A program made the position numbers and the translations under genes. A stretch of DNA of 64,000 nucleotides from Spongilla lacustris. Its lineage: Eukaryota > Porifera > Demospongiae > Spongillida > Spongillidae. Every line of letters starts with the position of its first letter. Positions within the stretch are counted from its first letter, which is position 1. The DNA is taken from positions 22,115,790 to 22,179,789 of the forward strand of contig OX442415.1 of assembly GCA_949361645.1 (NCBI GenBank). The letters run 5' to 3'. The notes beneath the pieces were generated by a model, which saw nothing but the letters and a program-made list of their open reading frames with translations, was not told the origin of the DNA and searched no databases. Below, piece after piece: positions 1-10,047 of the stretch.

Positions 1-320
1 TTTTCACTACCATTCTTCATCTGTTTTACAAGTGTGTGTGTATGTGAGAGAATTAGTTGTAGGCTTCAGATGCATGAAATAAAATAGAGCAACTAAAGTA
101 GCACTCTGAAGTCACGTATTTAAAATAGGGTGCTAACTTAGTTATGAACAAGCTTCTGTTTGTGCCCATAACAGCTATTTTGGTCACATCATTTCAATTT
201 AGGAGTTTAGAAAATGGAATGTATACATGACGGTATACCTGTACATGTTCGCCAAACAAACGTACTTGCGGTGTCATAAATGGTCTATCTGGTACTGTTA
301 AGGAAAAATACCTTTGTAAC
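1..320. other. AT-rich flank, nothing recognised
   Basis: There is no convincing coding region or repeat here, apart from a short GT-rich stretch near position 31. It should contain the promoter and 5' UTR of the kinase-like gene that starts at 321, but no TATA box or other site can be assigned with confidence. Confidence 0.3.
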
Positions 321-1928
321 ATGGCATTTAAATTCAGCCACATTAGCATAGATTCAGCTAGAGTAAGGATGAAATTGGAAGCCAGTAGCAATTGCAGTGA
401 GTTCACTATTGTATTTTCATTTTCAGCTAGATTAAGTAAATCGCAGGCATCATACCAGCTAACAGCATCAAGTAATTGTTGGAGTAAAACTATCTTTGCT
501 GATTGTGACGAGCTTAAGGTGGTTAAGCCTGCCGATGATCATGATGGTGGTTACACACTTGTGGATATAGTTGGTACAGAGATTCCAGATGATGAGTCTA
601 AGAGTACAAAACTATTAAACTGGTTGATCGATCTATTGAGATGGCAAGCGCTTGAGGAACAAGATCGATTTACAAATGAAACGAACAAGGCACCTGTCAA
701 AGGACAGCTTTACTACTGTTGTGATTATGTTTCATTATCTACAATTGGCAAGCTTTTGAAGCAACCATTAGCAGCATCGCAACAACACAAAGCTGATGTA
801 GCCTTAATTATGAATGGACTACCTGTTATTCAGTTTGAGATTAACTCCTCTCCCATCAGCACAACAGTAGCAACATTGTTTGCCAATTTGGTTGATGTAT
901 TACGCTTCATTCGTCACTTTGATTTGAACATCGACACTTGGACCGGTTTTGCTTTTCCAAAAGTTGATGCTGATTCCACTAACAACTATGCCTTCAAAGT
1001 GGGAGTCAGGTGGAAGGATCTTCAATTTTCTCCTGAGGTTAGCGCTTTAAAGTTACATGACATTGCACAAGAAGTGAAAGACACATTTAACATGCAGGTT
1101 GATCTTGTGCAGAAACTGTATGTTTCTGAAGTTGAAGTAATGCGTAAAGAAATGTACTTGGTCCCACTATCAAAGGCCGATATAGATTATTTTGCCAACA
1201 CTCTTCAACCTTCTCCTTCTTCTTCTCCTTCGAAAGTAATAAAACAGGTGGAATCTCCATTTTCTATACTGCTGTGTGATGAAAGCTGTTATTACAAATA
1301 TTCTCCCATAGCTGAGGTTCGGTTGACTTTGCTTAATTTGTATGTCATGCAAGAGAAGGATAAGGATTCGCTGCTCTCATCCAATCTTATCCTACCTCAT
1401 GACACGATGGAAATTCGTGAACTGCAATTTTTTGTTTTTCCTGCTGTAAAGTATAATAATTTGTCAAAGGCTATTGCCAAAACGTGCCTTGGACAGCTAG
1501 CTGATGGAATTGCTAACGGACTTAAGACTCTGCATGATCTTCGCTATGCACATCTTGATGTTAGACTACCTAATGTCTGTGTTAGTGCGACTTTCGAAGT
1601 GAAACTGATCGACTTTGACCGGGCAACACTTGTTCAATCATATCAGAACACTGACTTCTTCATGTACACCTTAGAAAAAGAGGGTAAAAGTTCTCAAGAT
1701 CTGGATTGGAAACAGCTTGGTTTATTGTTATTTACTTTGTCCTCTGATGTAAAAAAAGATCAGCAAGAACTTAAAAGACAAGATATACCAATTAATCGAG
1801 AATCCTTTCTTGGGAAGCTGATTTGGGAGCATGAATATGAGGATGATGCTATGTTTTTGTGGATCGAAAATCTTCCTCCAACTCAGAGGAGGTCTCTTAA
1901 CGATGTTCTCAGAGATGAAGTCCTGTGA
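321..1928 (+). CDS. Crinkler-like protein: nuclease-fold-like segment plus degenerate protein kinase domain
   Basis: A single uninterrupted 535-codon frame with no introns. Residues ~157-178 (KADVALIMNGLPVIQFEIN) match the D-x(n)-NGLP-x(3)-E-x-K/N pattern seen in PD-(D/E)XK nucleases of the HsdR type, with N in place of the last K. A Ser/Pro linker (297-305) follows. The C-terminal part is a protein kinase fold: catalytic loop HLDVRLPN (411-418, Asp413 and Asn418), metal-binding motif DFD (431-433, instead of DFG), and DWKQLG (462-467) typical of helix F. I see no clear glycine-rich loop or VAIK lysine, so activity is uncertain. A nuclease-like module with a kinase-like module is known from eukaryotic Crinkler-RHS-type effectors (established knowledge); assignment here is by motif only. 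The start is the first ATG of the frame; an upstream exon cannot be excluded. The stop is TGA. The alternative is a lineage-specific pseudokinase. Confidence 0.75.
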   Translation: MAFKFSHISIDSARVRMKLEASSNCSEFTIVFSFSARLSKSQASYQLTASSNCWSKTIFADCDELKVVKPADDHDGGYTLVDIVGTEIPDDESKSTKLLNWLIDLLRWQALEEQDRFTNETNKAPVKGQLYYCCDYVSLSTIGKLLKQPLAASQQHKADVALIMNGLPVIQFEINSSPISTTVATLFANLVDVLRFIRHFDLNIDTWTGFAFPKVDADSTNNYAFKVGVRWKDLQFSPEVSALKLHDIAQEVKDTFNMQVDLVQKLYVSEVEVMRKEMYLVPLSKADIDYFANTLQPSPSSSPSKVIKQVESPFSILLCDESCYYKYSPIAEVRLTLLNLYVMQEKDKDSLLSSNLILPHDTMEIRELQFFVFPAVKYNNLSKAIAKTCLGQLADGIANGLKTLHDLRYAHLDVRLPNVCVSATFEVKLIDFDRATLVQSYQNTDFFMYTLEKEGKSSQDLDWKQLGLLLFTLSSDVKKDQQELKRQDIPINRESFLGKLIWEHEYEDDAMFLWIENLPPTQRRSLNDVLRDEVL

Positions 1929-2138
1929 CTTTTCGTGGGTGTAGTAATTACTAATTGTAATCTTGTTCATTGAAATTAAAATTAAAATTTGTCCATGGTG
2001 AAAACATAAAAATTTTAATATTAAGGTGTGAAGGTCTCATGAAAAGTAATTTGATGCACGGCACAGGTCAGAGCCAATTCCAGGAAGCCTCATGCATACT
2101 GTTATAGCCTTTTTAATGCCTAGTAAACCACTGGAGGC

Positions 2139-2245
2139 ACTCCATTCACCCATATCACTCCCACACTCCATATCACTCCCACACTCCATATCACTCCCAC
2201 ACTCCATATCACTCCCACACTCCATATCACTCCCACTGGATGCAC
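2139..2245. repeat. 18-bp minisatellite
   Basis: About five head-to-tail copies of an 18-bp unit (CACTCCATATCACTCCCA). Degenerate copies continue to about 2320. The open frames across it come from the period being a multiple of three and are not taken as coding. Confidence 0.85.
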
Positions 2246-2337
2246 TCCATCTACCCATATCACTTTCACTGGGAAGGCACTCCATCCATCACTCCCACTG
2301 GAGACTCCATATCACTCCTACTACGGCAATGTTGTGT

Positions 2338-2441
2338 GAACATCACAGCAGACCACTGTGGTGTGAGCATCGCAACAGACCACTGTGGTGTGAACATCAC
2401 AGCAGACCACTGTGGAGTGAACATCACAGCAGACCACTGAG
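2338..2441. repeat. 27-bp minisatellite
   Basis: Nearly four copies of a 27-bp unit containing CATCACAGCAGACCACTGTG, with single-base differences. The period is again a multiple of three, which makes spurious open frames on both strands. Confidence 0.85.
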
Positions 2442-2540
2442 ATAGGGGGAAGGAGGGAGGAGAGAGAGAAGAAGGGAGGGGAAGGGAGAGAGAGAGGGAA
2501 GGAGGGAGAGAGAAGGAGGGAGGGGAAGATGGAAGGTGGT
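2442..2540. repeat. Purine (GGGA/GA) low-complexity tract
   Basis: About 100 bp of nearly pure GA/GGGA sequence directly after the 27-bp minisatellite. No coding signal. Confidence 0.8.
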
Positions 2541-2581
2541 AGGATGGAGCTACCAACTAAAACAGCATGGCCTCTACGTAC

Positions 2582-2695
2582 CACCCATGGAGTGGGGTGC
2601 CAGTAAGGATAGTCACGTTCCTCTGGGCACTCGTAGCCACGCCTCGTTCCCGCCTCATTCTGACGTGTGAAGGTGGCGGAGGTGCCTTGGAGGTT
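2582..2695 (-). CDS. Isolated exon of a DD3-3-like protein
   Basis: On the minus strand a pyrimidine-rich acceptor (CTCTCTGTTCCCCAACAG) precedes an open exon of 38 codons that ends at a GTACGT donor. The translation contains [12 protein letters not shown] followed by [17 protein letters not shown]. This is the most conserved block of the DD3-3 family, extracellular proteins found in Dictyostelium and invertebrates (family recognised from memory). I found no neighbouring DD3-3 exons on this strand within several kb, so this is an orphan exon: either part of a gene with very long introns or a captured or degraded fragment. Exon borders are seen directly; family membership is inferred from the motif. 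Confidence 0.65.
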
Positions 2696-2974
2696 CTGTT
2701 GGGGAACAGAGAGCATGTGAGTCTGGGGACCAGTTATGTGTGTACAGTATGTAGTGTGTGTGTGTGTGTGCGAGCGCGCGTGCAAACAGCGCAATGCATA
2801 TACAAGTGCATTACAAGTAGACTTACAGTGTAATGGTTATACAAACCTTTAACTGCTGGTATAACTAAGGAGCGATAATGCAATGGTTATGCCTTAGTTA
2901 TGCCTTAGTTATACCAGAGTTATAGCTTTGAATAACCATAGTCTGCTTGCAATGGTGTAAGTTGACAAATCTCT

Positions 2975-3205
2975 GTGCTTATCGTAAGCAATTCAAATCT
3001 AATGCATTGCTGATTTAATTCTATTGCATTGCACAACTATTCTTATCATAAGCATAGCAATCCCAATGCATTGCACAACTATGCTTATCATAAACTATGC
3101 TTATCATAAACAATGCAATCCCAATATATTGCACAACTATGCTTATCATAAGCAATTCAATTCCAATGCATTACTGATTTAATTGTATTGCATTGCACAA
3201 CTGGG
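2975..3205. repeat. AT-rich ~58-bp degenerate tandem repeat
   Basis: Several diverged copies of a unit built from CTTATCATAAGCAATGCAAT, CCAATGCATTGCACAACTAT and variants. No coding content. Confidence 0.7.
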
Positions 3206-3480
3206 GGTGTGAACACAGCTGCATGTAATACATGTAGGTATTTAATAGATTGCAGATGGATACCATAATTGTGAGTTACAAAGCACATCCAGTCAACCTC
3301 TTAGTAGTTTCATATACCCACAGGGTAGGAGTGTACATGTGCCAAATGGGAACCCAACACCACGCGCGGATCCTGGACCAGCTGGGGGTGTGACCACGGC
3401 TAATAAGTATTCAAGAGCTTGGAGATGGATGCCATTCTTGTGAGTTACAAAGCACATCCAGTCAACCTGTGAGTAGTTAA
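3196..3480. repeat. Direct repeat pair of ~90 bp
   Basis: Two copies of a block starting with CTGGGGGTGTGA and ending with GTGAGTTACAAAGCACATCC lie at about 3202-3305 and 3382-3478. They differ by substitutions and small indels. Function not recognised. Confidence 0.6.
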
Positions 3481-3521
3481 GACTTTATACTTTATGGAAG
3501 AAAGAGATACTTAGGGTTTAA

Positions 3522-3764
3522 TCAATATCTCTTCGCGTTCTTCCTGGATGGCACCTTTGTGGTGTTAAATTCTTCCTGCTGGATTACATTTTGGCGCTCA
3601 ATTAATGCAGCGTATTTTTTGGGACTCGTAGTGAGGCATGTTACCTTCTCCGTTGTACTTCCCGCGTTGGGTTTTTGTACTTTTGGTCCACATTTAATTA
3701 AGCCATAGTCTTCCCCATCGTTTTCATGGTAACTTGCCTGTTTCCAGGCTGAGCACCTTTCTAG
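3522..3764 (-). CDS. Candidate terminal exon, unknown protein
   Basis: On the minus strand an AACCTAAACCCAG acceptor-like sequence is followed by 80 open codons ending in TGA. The product is hydrophilic, with several Lys/Thr-rich stretches (for example CSAWKQASYHENDGEDYG). It has no ATG near its start, so it would have to be a last exon. I recognise no family. It could be a chance open frame, but its composition is not biased like the nearby repeats. Confidence 0.3.
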   Translation of the reverse strand, partial: LERCSAWKQASYHENDGEDYGLIKCGPKVQKPNAGSTTEKVTCLTTSPKKYAALIERQNVIQQEEFNTTKVPSRKNAKRY

Positions 3765-5034
3765 CTGGGTTTAGGTTAGTTCAGCAGCTAGGCTGAACTC
3801 TTTCACATGGGTTGTACGAATGGCTACACGGATTAATCGCTCGAGCGTTTTTTTCTGCCGAAAAGGTAAAATAAATGTGAGAGGGTAAACGGACGAGGCC
3901 TCAAAAAAAGCCTAGGAATCTGCTTGCAAAGATTAAGTGTCTTTGTTTTGGGTCTATGATTGAACAGTCAGAATATCGAAAACCCGGTATCTGATCGGAT
4001 CGTTCATATGGATCAAGCACTTGGCGTGGTATCGATACGATCTACTCGATATGAGTTTAATTACTCGTGGGTGAAATGCCCGTCGATGTAGAAAAACGGT
4101 CGTGCCATTAGCAATGTGCCTGGACTCCGCGCAAAGAGAGAGAGGTACTCACATGAATAATTACGACGTTCACGTGATACACTGCCACAGCACAGCCCCA
4201 CCCTCCACAACTTTTCTTCTCTTCAACATCGTTGCGCGCACTTTTCATTTGTTTATGCAAATAATCATCGTAACCACCATGTACCAATGCAGATGCAGGA
4301 GCAAATACTGTAGAATCCAAAGTCAAGCCACGGCTACCAAGTCAATGCTTTAGAAAAACAAGCAAACAATAACCCGTCTCTTTCATGGAACGCTAATCAT
4401 GCCATACCACGCCATCTGTAATAGCAGTTAGCGAGCTGCACGGATTTTAATAACAAACCGTACTGCGCACAAAGGCAGTCAACTTAAGCATCAAGGCAGC
4501 TTAGTACAGCACTGCAGCTACATTAGTGCATGTAGCCACGTAGAGCAGAACGTGCTTCATCAAAGGTACGCGCGCATCAGTTCAGAATTAATTTGGGGCT
4601 TATTCGTTTATGTTCAGACAGATGAGATCTCTCACAACACCAAAATTAATGATTGCAGTTATGAACAATATATGAATTAATTCTTGTAAATAGATTCTGA
4701 AGGCCTCAATTGGTCGGCGTCTCCAAGCATGGAAACGTTACCAAAGCTAGAGGAACACACATAATCGCCACTGTTGCACACTGTCGCATTTCTGAGTAGA
4801 AATATATACGTGCCCACGTCCCTCCTCATAGCTGTAAAAAGATGTAAGAGAAGCTCTTACAAGCATGTTTTGTATTCCTATTTGATGATGATGGCATTCC
4901 ATTTTATTATTTCGTCCCCCAGTTTTAGCTGCAATGGATCATTTGAATTTTAGTTAGTTAGTTAGTTAGTTAGTTCCATTAGTTCATCCTTTGACTCATA
5001 CTCCGGGAGCCATTTCTTCACTGTGTCCTGAAGA
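3765..5034. other. Intergenic, no gene recognised
   Basis: No exon with convincing splice sites or family similarity was found. There is a short (TTAG)n microsatellite at about 4951-4975. Short frames around 4102-4353 show no recognisable motif. Confidence 0.4.
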
Positions 5035-5407
5035 AAAAAAACCCTTTGGGAAAAATTCTTCACTCAGGAAAAGCCTTTAAACAAGCACGCTCCCTAAACA
5101 CCTAATCACTATCACAGTCAACTTCTTCCTCCACATCATTATCTGATAGGCTGTCAAGGAAACCTCAACTGAGATGAGAACTGTTCTGCAGGGACAAAGA
5201 ACACCCACAACACCAACAAACAACAAAGAACACACACAACAACACCAACTACTGAAAAGTTTGCAGCACGTGCACGACACTTAGACTGAGCCAAAAGCCC
5301 CGCTCATACCTATTTAAACTGGCTGGCTGTCTGCAGATGGATGGCTGTCTGCAGCAGCAAATAGATATTCAAATAAGGAATGGGAATTTGTTGCTTGATT
5401 TACCTTT
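5035..5407. repeat. Left arm of a ~375-bp long inverted repeat
   Basis: The reverse complement of this arm is found at 7132-7506 with high identity. Differences are mostly a short indel in the A-rich/(AC)n part. Outer ends share AAAAAACCCTTTGGG and inner ends share GATTTACCTTT. The arms enclose about 1.7 kb containing a SET-domain frame and two TGF-beta receptor exons. No target-site duplication is evident. Confidence 0.85.
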
Positions 5408-6038
5408 AAATGGTACCCCGACGGCTTCTCTCAGTCGCAATTGGGAATGGGCAGTGGCAGTTAACATAATCATCTTTTATCCTAATGAGGTTGGGGGTGT
5501 CAGGTGGAATGTACTTAGCCCGTTCACTAGTTGGCATACTGGAATATTTAGAAAACAGTAGCCAGAATATCCCCTTAACCAACACACTATCGTGTCCAAG
5601 GCTGACATGATTGTTCACTGCAAACACAAACCAATACGACAGGCCATAGTTTGCCAGCAGCTCAATGGCTTGGTTGTTTGAAATTTGGATAGCCTTTCGT
5701 GCAGTGACAATGGTGTCCTGTCCACCCCGCATAGCGGTGTAGACCACGTTAGTGTATTTGTCAAAGGTATTTTCTGCTACGGCGGGTTGGTACAAATTGC
5801 CACCTTGTTTCAAGTCACAAGAAGCCACCAGGGCCTTGATCCCTTCGAGCAGTCCACCCTGATTTATGAATCGGCCTATGTTTTGGCCATCGTACACCTG
5901 GGGATCGTAAACACCCACCCCAGCACCACCACGTCGTGTCGATCCCAGCTCATAATCAGATGGGGGACGCTCGGGGGCATGTGTGCACAGTACACAGTCT
6001 TGTGAAAATTCGTTCAGCCGCAATATGGATACTGACAT
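5406..6038 (-). CDS. SET-domain (lysine methyltransferase-type) fragment
   Basis: A 210-codon minus-strand frame. Residues ~42-136 look like the C-terminal half of a SET domain: VYDGQNIGRFINQGG (48-62) corresponds to the RFINHxC block that binds S-adenosylmethionine, and ELLANYGLSYW (126-136) to the E-L-x(3)-YGxxYW block at the end of the fold. The canonical NHxC is NQGG here, so catalysis is doubtful. The N-terminal half of SET is missing from the frame and would need upstream exons. The frame begins 38 bp beyond the stop codon of the TGF-beta receptor exon on the same strand and ends exactly at the inner edge of the left inverted-repeat arm. That suggests a truncated or transposon-associated copy. 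The first ATG was used as start only for lack of a better one. Confidence 0.6.
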   Translation of the reverse strand: MSVSILRLNEFSQDCVLCTHAPERPPSDYELGSTRRGGAGVGVYDPQVYDGQNIGRFINQGGLLEGIKALVASCDLKQGGNLYQPAVAENTFDKYTNVVYTAMRGGQDTIVTARKAIQISNNQAIELLANYGLSYWFVFAVNNHVSLGHDSVLVKGIFWLLFSKYSSMPTSERAKYIPPDTPNLIRIKDDYVNCHCPFPIATERSRRGTI

Positions 6039-6076
6039 GAATATGTATCAGCAGAACGTTAAGAGATTGCATCAGT

Positions 6077-6202
6077 CTAGGGAGTGTTGTCTATTGTATT
6101 GGATAGCTTGAGCAATGTGTATTTGAGATAGAGAGAGGAAGGTCTTGCGTGAGGGTCTTCCCTCCAGCACTCCTCCATAAGGTACATCACCCTAGCCAAC
6201 AC
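6077..6202 (-). CDS. Last exon of a TGF-beta/activin type I receptor-like kinase
   Basis: A CTCCCTCCTCAG acceptor on the minus strand opens an exon reading VLARVMYLMEECWREDP, then an Ala-Arg-rich segment and a stop (TAG, 6077-6079). Type I receptor serine/threonine kinases end with the same block (an M-x-ECW segment followed by a conserved x-K-TL helix). It joins in phase 0 to the exon at 6539-6669 across a 336-bp intron. Only these two C-terminal exons of the kinase are present nearby, so this is either the 3' end of a gene whose other exons lie elsewhere or a fragment. It lies inside the long inverted repeat. Confidence 0.8.
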   Translation of the reverse strand: MLARVMYLMEECWREDPHARPSSLYLKYTLLKLSNTIDNTP

Positions 6203-6538
6203 CTGAGGAGGGAGAGGGAGGGAGAGGGAGGGGAAAGTAAACATTGCATCTTTTGCAAACCCATGGAACCATGCGTGCATATACACAAACACGCACACAC
6301 AAACAGGACACAGACGTTTTGACCTAAAAGCATAACCAACCATAGTGTCTTATCCAAACTCACTGAAACCATGATGTCACATGTGGGCTGTGAGCCAAGT
6401 AAGCAATCTAGCATAAGCAGTGTATGTGTGGAACCTCATCCTGTACATTACACACCTCGTGTCCTTAACCTCTGTCATCACAGGTCCACCTTCATCACCA
6501 CATGCCCACCCTCATCACCACAGGCCCACCATTCCCAC

Positions 6539-6669
6539 CTGATCATTGTTCCAGCGCTCTGAAATAGGAGGCCTCTTCTTCATAGAGCACACCACCTTCC
6601 TCATGTCCTCCATAGAGGGGTCAGAGGGCACCATGCCTTCGTAGGGCACAGCACAGGGGTCACAGTCAC
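6539..6669 (-). CDS. Penultimate exon of a TGF-beta/activin type I receptor-like kinase
   Basis: The acceptor is CTTCCCCTCAG and the donor CAG|GTGGGA. The exon reads [19 protein letters not shown] followed by [10 protein letters not shown]. This corresponds to the DLVPSDPS-x-EEMRKVVC-x(4)-RPNIPNRW block of kinase subdomains X-XI in type I TGF-beta, activin and BMP receptors (known family block). The preceding exon, which would encode the activation segment, is not visible upstream: only purine-rich low-complexity sequence (6676-6752) and unrecognised DNA follow. Splice sites and frame are intact. Confidence 0.82.
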
Positions 6670-6951
6670 CTGAGGGGAAGGGGAGGAGGAGGGAGAGGAG
6701 GAGGGAGAGGAGGAGGGGAGGAGGAGGGGGGAGGAGGAGGGAAGAGGAGGGATGGTGACAATGTTTGCAGCTGCATGCACCAAGGATTGAAAAACCAATC
6801 ACATGAACCACCATTTCCTGATGTACCCTAGCCTAAACAATCTCCCAACAGATGTAATCACAGAATCTACAGCACAACATGTAGCATGGTTGCAACGTTC
6901 TGAAAATGAAAGTCAAACACTCATGTTACCTTCAATTTAGTGGCTACTTAC

Positions 6952-7004
6952 CCCTGAAGCAAGTCCATTTCCTTGAATAGGTCAACATGATATTTTGAAA
7001 CACC
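6952..7004 (-). CDS. Possible small exon, unknown gene
   Basis: A CATCACAG acceptor and a GTAAGT donor enclose 53 nt that read VSKYHVDLFKEMDLLQ in one frame. The splice sites are good but the product is too short to assign. It lies upstream, on the same strand, of the receptor exons. Confidence 0.2.
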
Positions 7005-7131
7005 CTGTGATGAGTGTTCATATGTTCATTGTGTGTGTGTGTGTGTGCAATGGAATGACCTGGCTCCCACCCAACGTTGAACCAATCCGATTGTAGTAAG
7101 GAATGAAATTCGTCAACGTTACAGGGTTAGG

Positions 7132-7506
7132 AAAGGTAAATCAAGCAACAAATTCCCATTCCTTATTTGAATATCTATTTGCTGCTGCAGACAGCCATCC
7201 ATCTGCAGACAGCCAGCCAGTTTAAATAGGTATGAGCGGGGCTTTTGGCTCAGTCTAAGTGTCGTGCACGTGCTGCAAACTTTTCAGTAGTTGGTGTTGT
7301 TGTGTGTGAAAAAAAAAGTTGGTTGTTGGTGTTGTGGGTGTTCTTTGTCCCTGCAGAACAGTTCTCATCTCAGTTGAGGTTTCCTTGACAGCCTATCAGA
7401 TCATGATGTGGAGGAAGAAGTTGACTGTGATAGTGATTAGGTGTTTAGGGAGCGTGCTTGTTTAAAGGCTTTTCCTGAGTGCAGAATTTTTCCCAAAGGG
7501 TTTTTT
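7132..7506. repeat. Right arm of the ~375-bp long inverted repeat
   Basis: Reverse complement of 5035-5407. It carries the same internal Pst-like CTGCAG spaced repeats and a homopolymer A insertion near 7310 not present in the left arm. Confidence 0.85.
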
Positions 7507-8036
7507 ATCTGCGCATCAGGTTTTTCCCTTGAGGGTGTGTGGGGTCCACCCCTCTAAATATATGTGTTGTTTGGCTGACCCTCGCTCCATGTTATTGATG
7601 GGTTGTAATGCTATTGAACTTGTGTGTGTGTTTTGTTTGTTCCTTGTGTTTTGCAGGCGTGCACAATGACGCTATACCTATGTGTGCTTACGGGGTAGTG
7701 GGGTAGTGCTGTACTGGGAGCATGGGAGGGAGACAGACAGCCTTCTGGCAAACAACCATCCACCTGCAAGCAGCCACTTTGTCCCACCCTTGAGATTTGC
7801 ATTTCATGTAACACAACCATCCCCGAAACACACAGAATTGTGAAGAAATTGTTCATATCTCATTTAATCTTGTATTACACATTGTGGCACAATAAGCAAT
7901 GAAATGTCTATACATATCTTCATTACTCTGGCCTTTAGGAAGCCTGGATTATTGTATTCTTGTTTCGTGTTTTAAACCTGTGAATAAATCATAGATAAAA
8001 TCATACCCTACAGTATTCCAAAACATAGGCCGATTC

Positions 8037-8039
<3 letters not shown>
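7507..8039. other. Intergenic, no gene recognised
   Basis: AT-rich sequence with no supported exon. The 7740-7780 segment weakly resembles the CTGCAGACAGCC motif of the inverted-repeat arm. Confidence 0.35.
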
Positions 8040-8117
<78 letters not shown>

Positions 8118-8148
8118 AGGGTTTTAAAAAAAAGGGGGGGGGGGGGGG
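8040..8148. repeat. (CA)n microsatellite plus G homopolymer
   Basis: About 75 bp of uninterrupted (CA)n is followed by a TTTTAAAAAAAA stretch and a run of G. Confidence 0.95.
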
Positions 8149-8900
8149 TTAACCCATGCAGAGGTCACCCAGAAGACAGATACCAAGGGAGAAGCTTACA
8201 GGATGTTCTTACACAGAGATAATCCCATGCAGTGTCAAGGCTTCGAACAAAGTGTTACTTTGAAATTATCCCTAAGTGTACACGCCCCATATAGCAGGAC
8301 CATAAGGGTTAAACATAAAAAAGGGGGGTTACCCAATGCAGAGGTCACCCAGAAGACAGATACCAAGGGAGAAGCTTACAGGATGTTCTTACACAGAGAT
8401 AATCCCATGCAGTGTCAAGGGTTCGAACAAAGTGTGAATTATCCCTAAGTGTACACGCCCCATATAGCAGGACCATAAGGGTTAAATATAAAAAAGGGGG
8501 GTTACCCAATGCAGAGGTCACCCAGAAGACAGATAAGCTTACAGGATGTTCTTACACAGAGATAATCCCATGCAGTGTCAAGGCTTCGAACCAAGTGTGA
8601 CTTTGAAAATATCCCTAAGTGTACACGCCCCATATAGCAGGACCATAAGGGTTAAACATAAAAAAGGGGGGTTACCCAATGCAGAGGTCACCCAGAAGAC
8701 AGATACCAAGGGAGAAGCTTACAGGATGTACTTACACAGAGATAATCCCATGCAGTGTCAAGGCTTCGAACAAAGTGTGACTTTGAAATTATCCCTAAGT
8801 GTACACGCCCCATATAGCAGGACCATAAGGGTTAAACATAAAAAGGGGGGTTACCCAATGCAGAGGTCACACACCCCATATAGCAGGACCATTGCATATG
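8149..8900. repeat. ~180-bp tandem repeat, about 4.3 copies
   Basis: The unit contains GCAGAGGTCACCCAGAAGAC, a GGATGTTCTTACACAGAG segment and CATATAGCAGGACCATAAGG, and ends in AAAAAGGGGGG. Copies start near 8149, 8329, 8503, 8682 and 8860. The third copy lacks six bases (CCAAGGGAG region) and the last is truncated. The 60-aa periodic open frames are products of this periodicity. Confidence 0.9.
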
Positions 8901-9061
8901 TACAAAATACAATGGATATGTACATAAAACCACAGCCATTGTCTGTTCATATATATGGTACTAGCAAACAAGTTCTATTATGCCTTCTAACCCCCCCCCC
9001 CCCCCCCCCCCCCCCGTGACATATCTTCTAGCTGGTTCGTTCGTAAAAAAAAAAAACTCAC

Positions 9062-9425
9062 CTCGCCACTGGTAGCACATCTCAATTAGGTGTGCTGGAG
9101 GTAACAGCTGTCTCATAACCCCAGGGTCACTGGGTGATGGCTGACAATGTTTGAACAGTTCGGGGATCTGGTACTGCGCTATGGCTTTGAACTTGAGTAT
9201 GAACACCTCCATCGAGCAGCTCCCTGGCCCCAGTGTCCTGCTCTGACTTCACCCTGATACTCTCCACCAGGTTTAGCAGCACCTTGCATGACATCATCTG
9301 GATGCTCACAGGGATGGTGTCATCGTGGACATTCATTTTTAGCAAACAGGTGGACGGCCATTGACAGCTGCTGCAGGGTAAGTTGGGTACGAATATGGTG
9401 GACCAGATCAGCCAGTATTGGTTGG
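9062..9425 (-). pseudogene. TRRAP/Tra1 exon, damaged copy A
   Basis: Read on the minus strand, three frames together give a segment of TRRAP, the PIKK-like scaffold of histone acetyltransferase complexes: ILADLVHHIR, then MAVHLFAKN, then SIQMMSCKVLLNLVESIR, then MEVFILKFKAIAQYQI. The order and spacing match the HEAT-repeat region of animal TRRAP. The frame is broken twice: a 4-base duplication (AATGAATG) after LFAKN and a small deletion just before MEVFILKF. The acceptor before ILADL is not recognisable, whereas the donor (GGCGAG|GTGAGT) is intact. It is a pseudo-exon or a very error-rich copy. Confidence 0.75.
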
Positions 9426-9718
9426 GAGGAAATGATTTAATAACAGCACAATAAAATCACATAACACCTGACAGCCTCACATCTCACATGAGGGGAAGGA
9501 CACAACACAGCCAACATCGAGGTGGAAGGTGTGTCCACGGAGGTGGAGAAGCAGGAGGGTACCACTCTGGTACAACCTGTGCCTTCATGTGTAGAGGGAG
9601 TGGTGTGTTGTGTAGAGTGGAGTGGTGTATGGGGGTGTGGGTGTGTGGGGTGTGGGGTATGGGGGTGTGGACAAAATTATTCATCATCACACCACACACA
9701 AAGGTTCGAGGTACTCAC

Positions 9719-9792
9719 CTGTCACATTCAGGTGGTAGATATGACTTAAGGAGGAACATATGTAGTTTCCAGTGTCCAACTCAGTGAGATTT
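9719..9792 (-). CDS. Isolated Ig-domain exon
   Basis: A TTTGCACTCAG acceptor and a GTGAGTAC donor enclose 74 nt reading NLTELDTGNYICSS and then a segment ending LNVT. The D-x-G-x-Y-x-C signature is the F strand of an immunoglobulin-like domain, as in receptor tyrosine kinases and adhesion proteins. No other Ig exon was found near. It lies between the two damaged TRRAP copies, so its host gene is unknown. Confidence 0.55.
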
Positions 9793-10047
9793 CTGAGTGC
9801 AAAGATGAATACACATACATGTATGCATATGTACACATGCCCACATCCCATAAATACACATATGCATATGTAGACACATACATACAAAATACAATGGATA
9901 TGTACATAAAACCACAGCCATTGTCTGTTCATATATATGGTACTCGCAAACAAGTTCTATTATGCCTTCTAACCCCCCCCCCCCCGTGACATATCTTTTA
10001 GCTGGTTCGTTCGTTCGTAAAAAAAAAAAAAACACCGCTAAACTCAC

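Noticed and set aside
2037..2556. Frames rich in GSDMEC or [10 protein letters not shown] repeats
   Set aside because: 18- and 27-bp minisatellite periods give false periodic proteins.
8203..9019. 80-157 codon frames with repeating MFLHRDNPMQCQG
   Set aside because: Generated by the 180-bp tandem repeat and its poly-C end.
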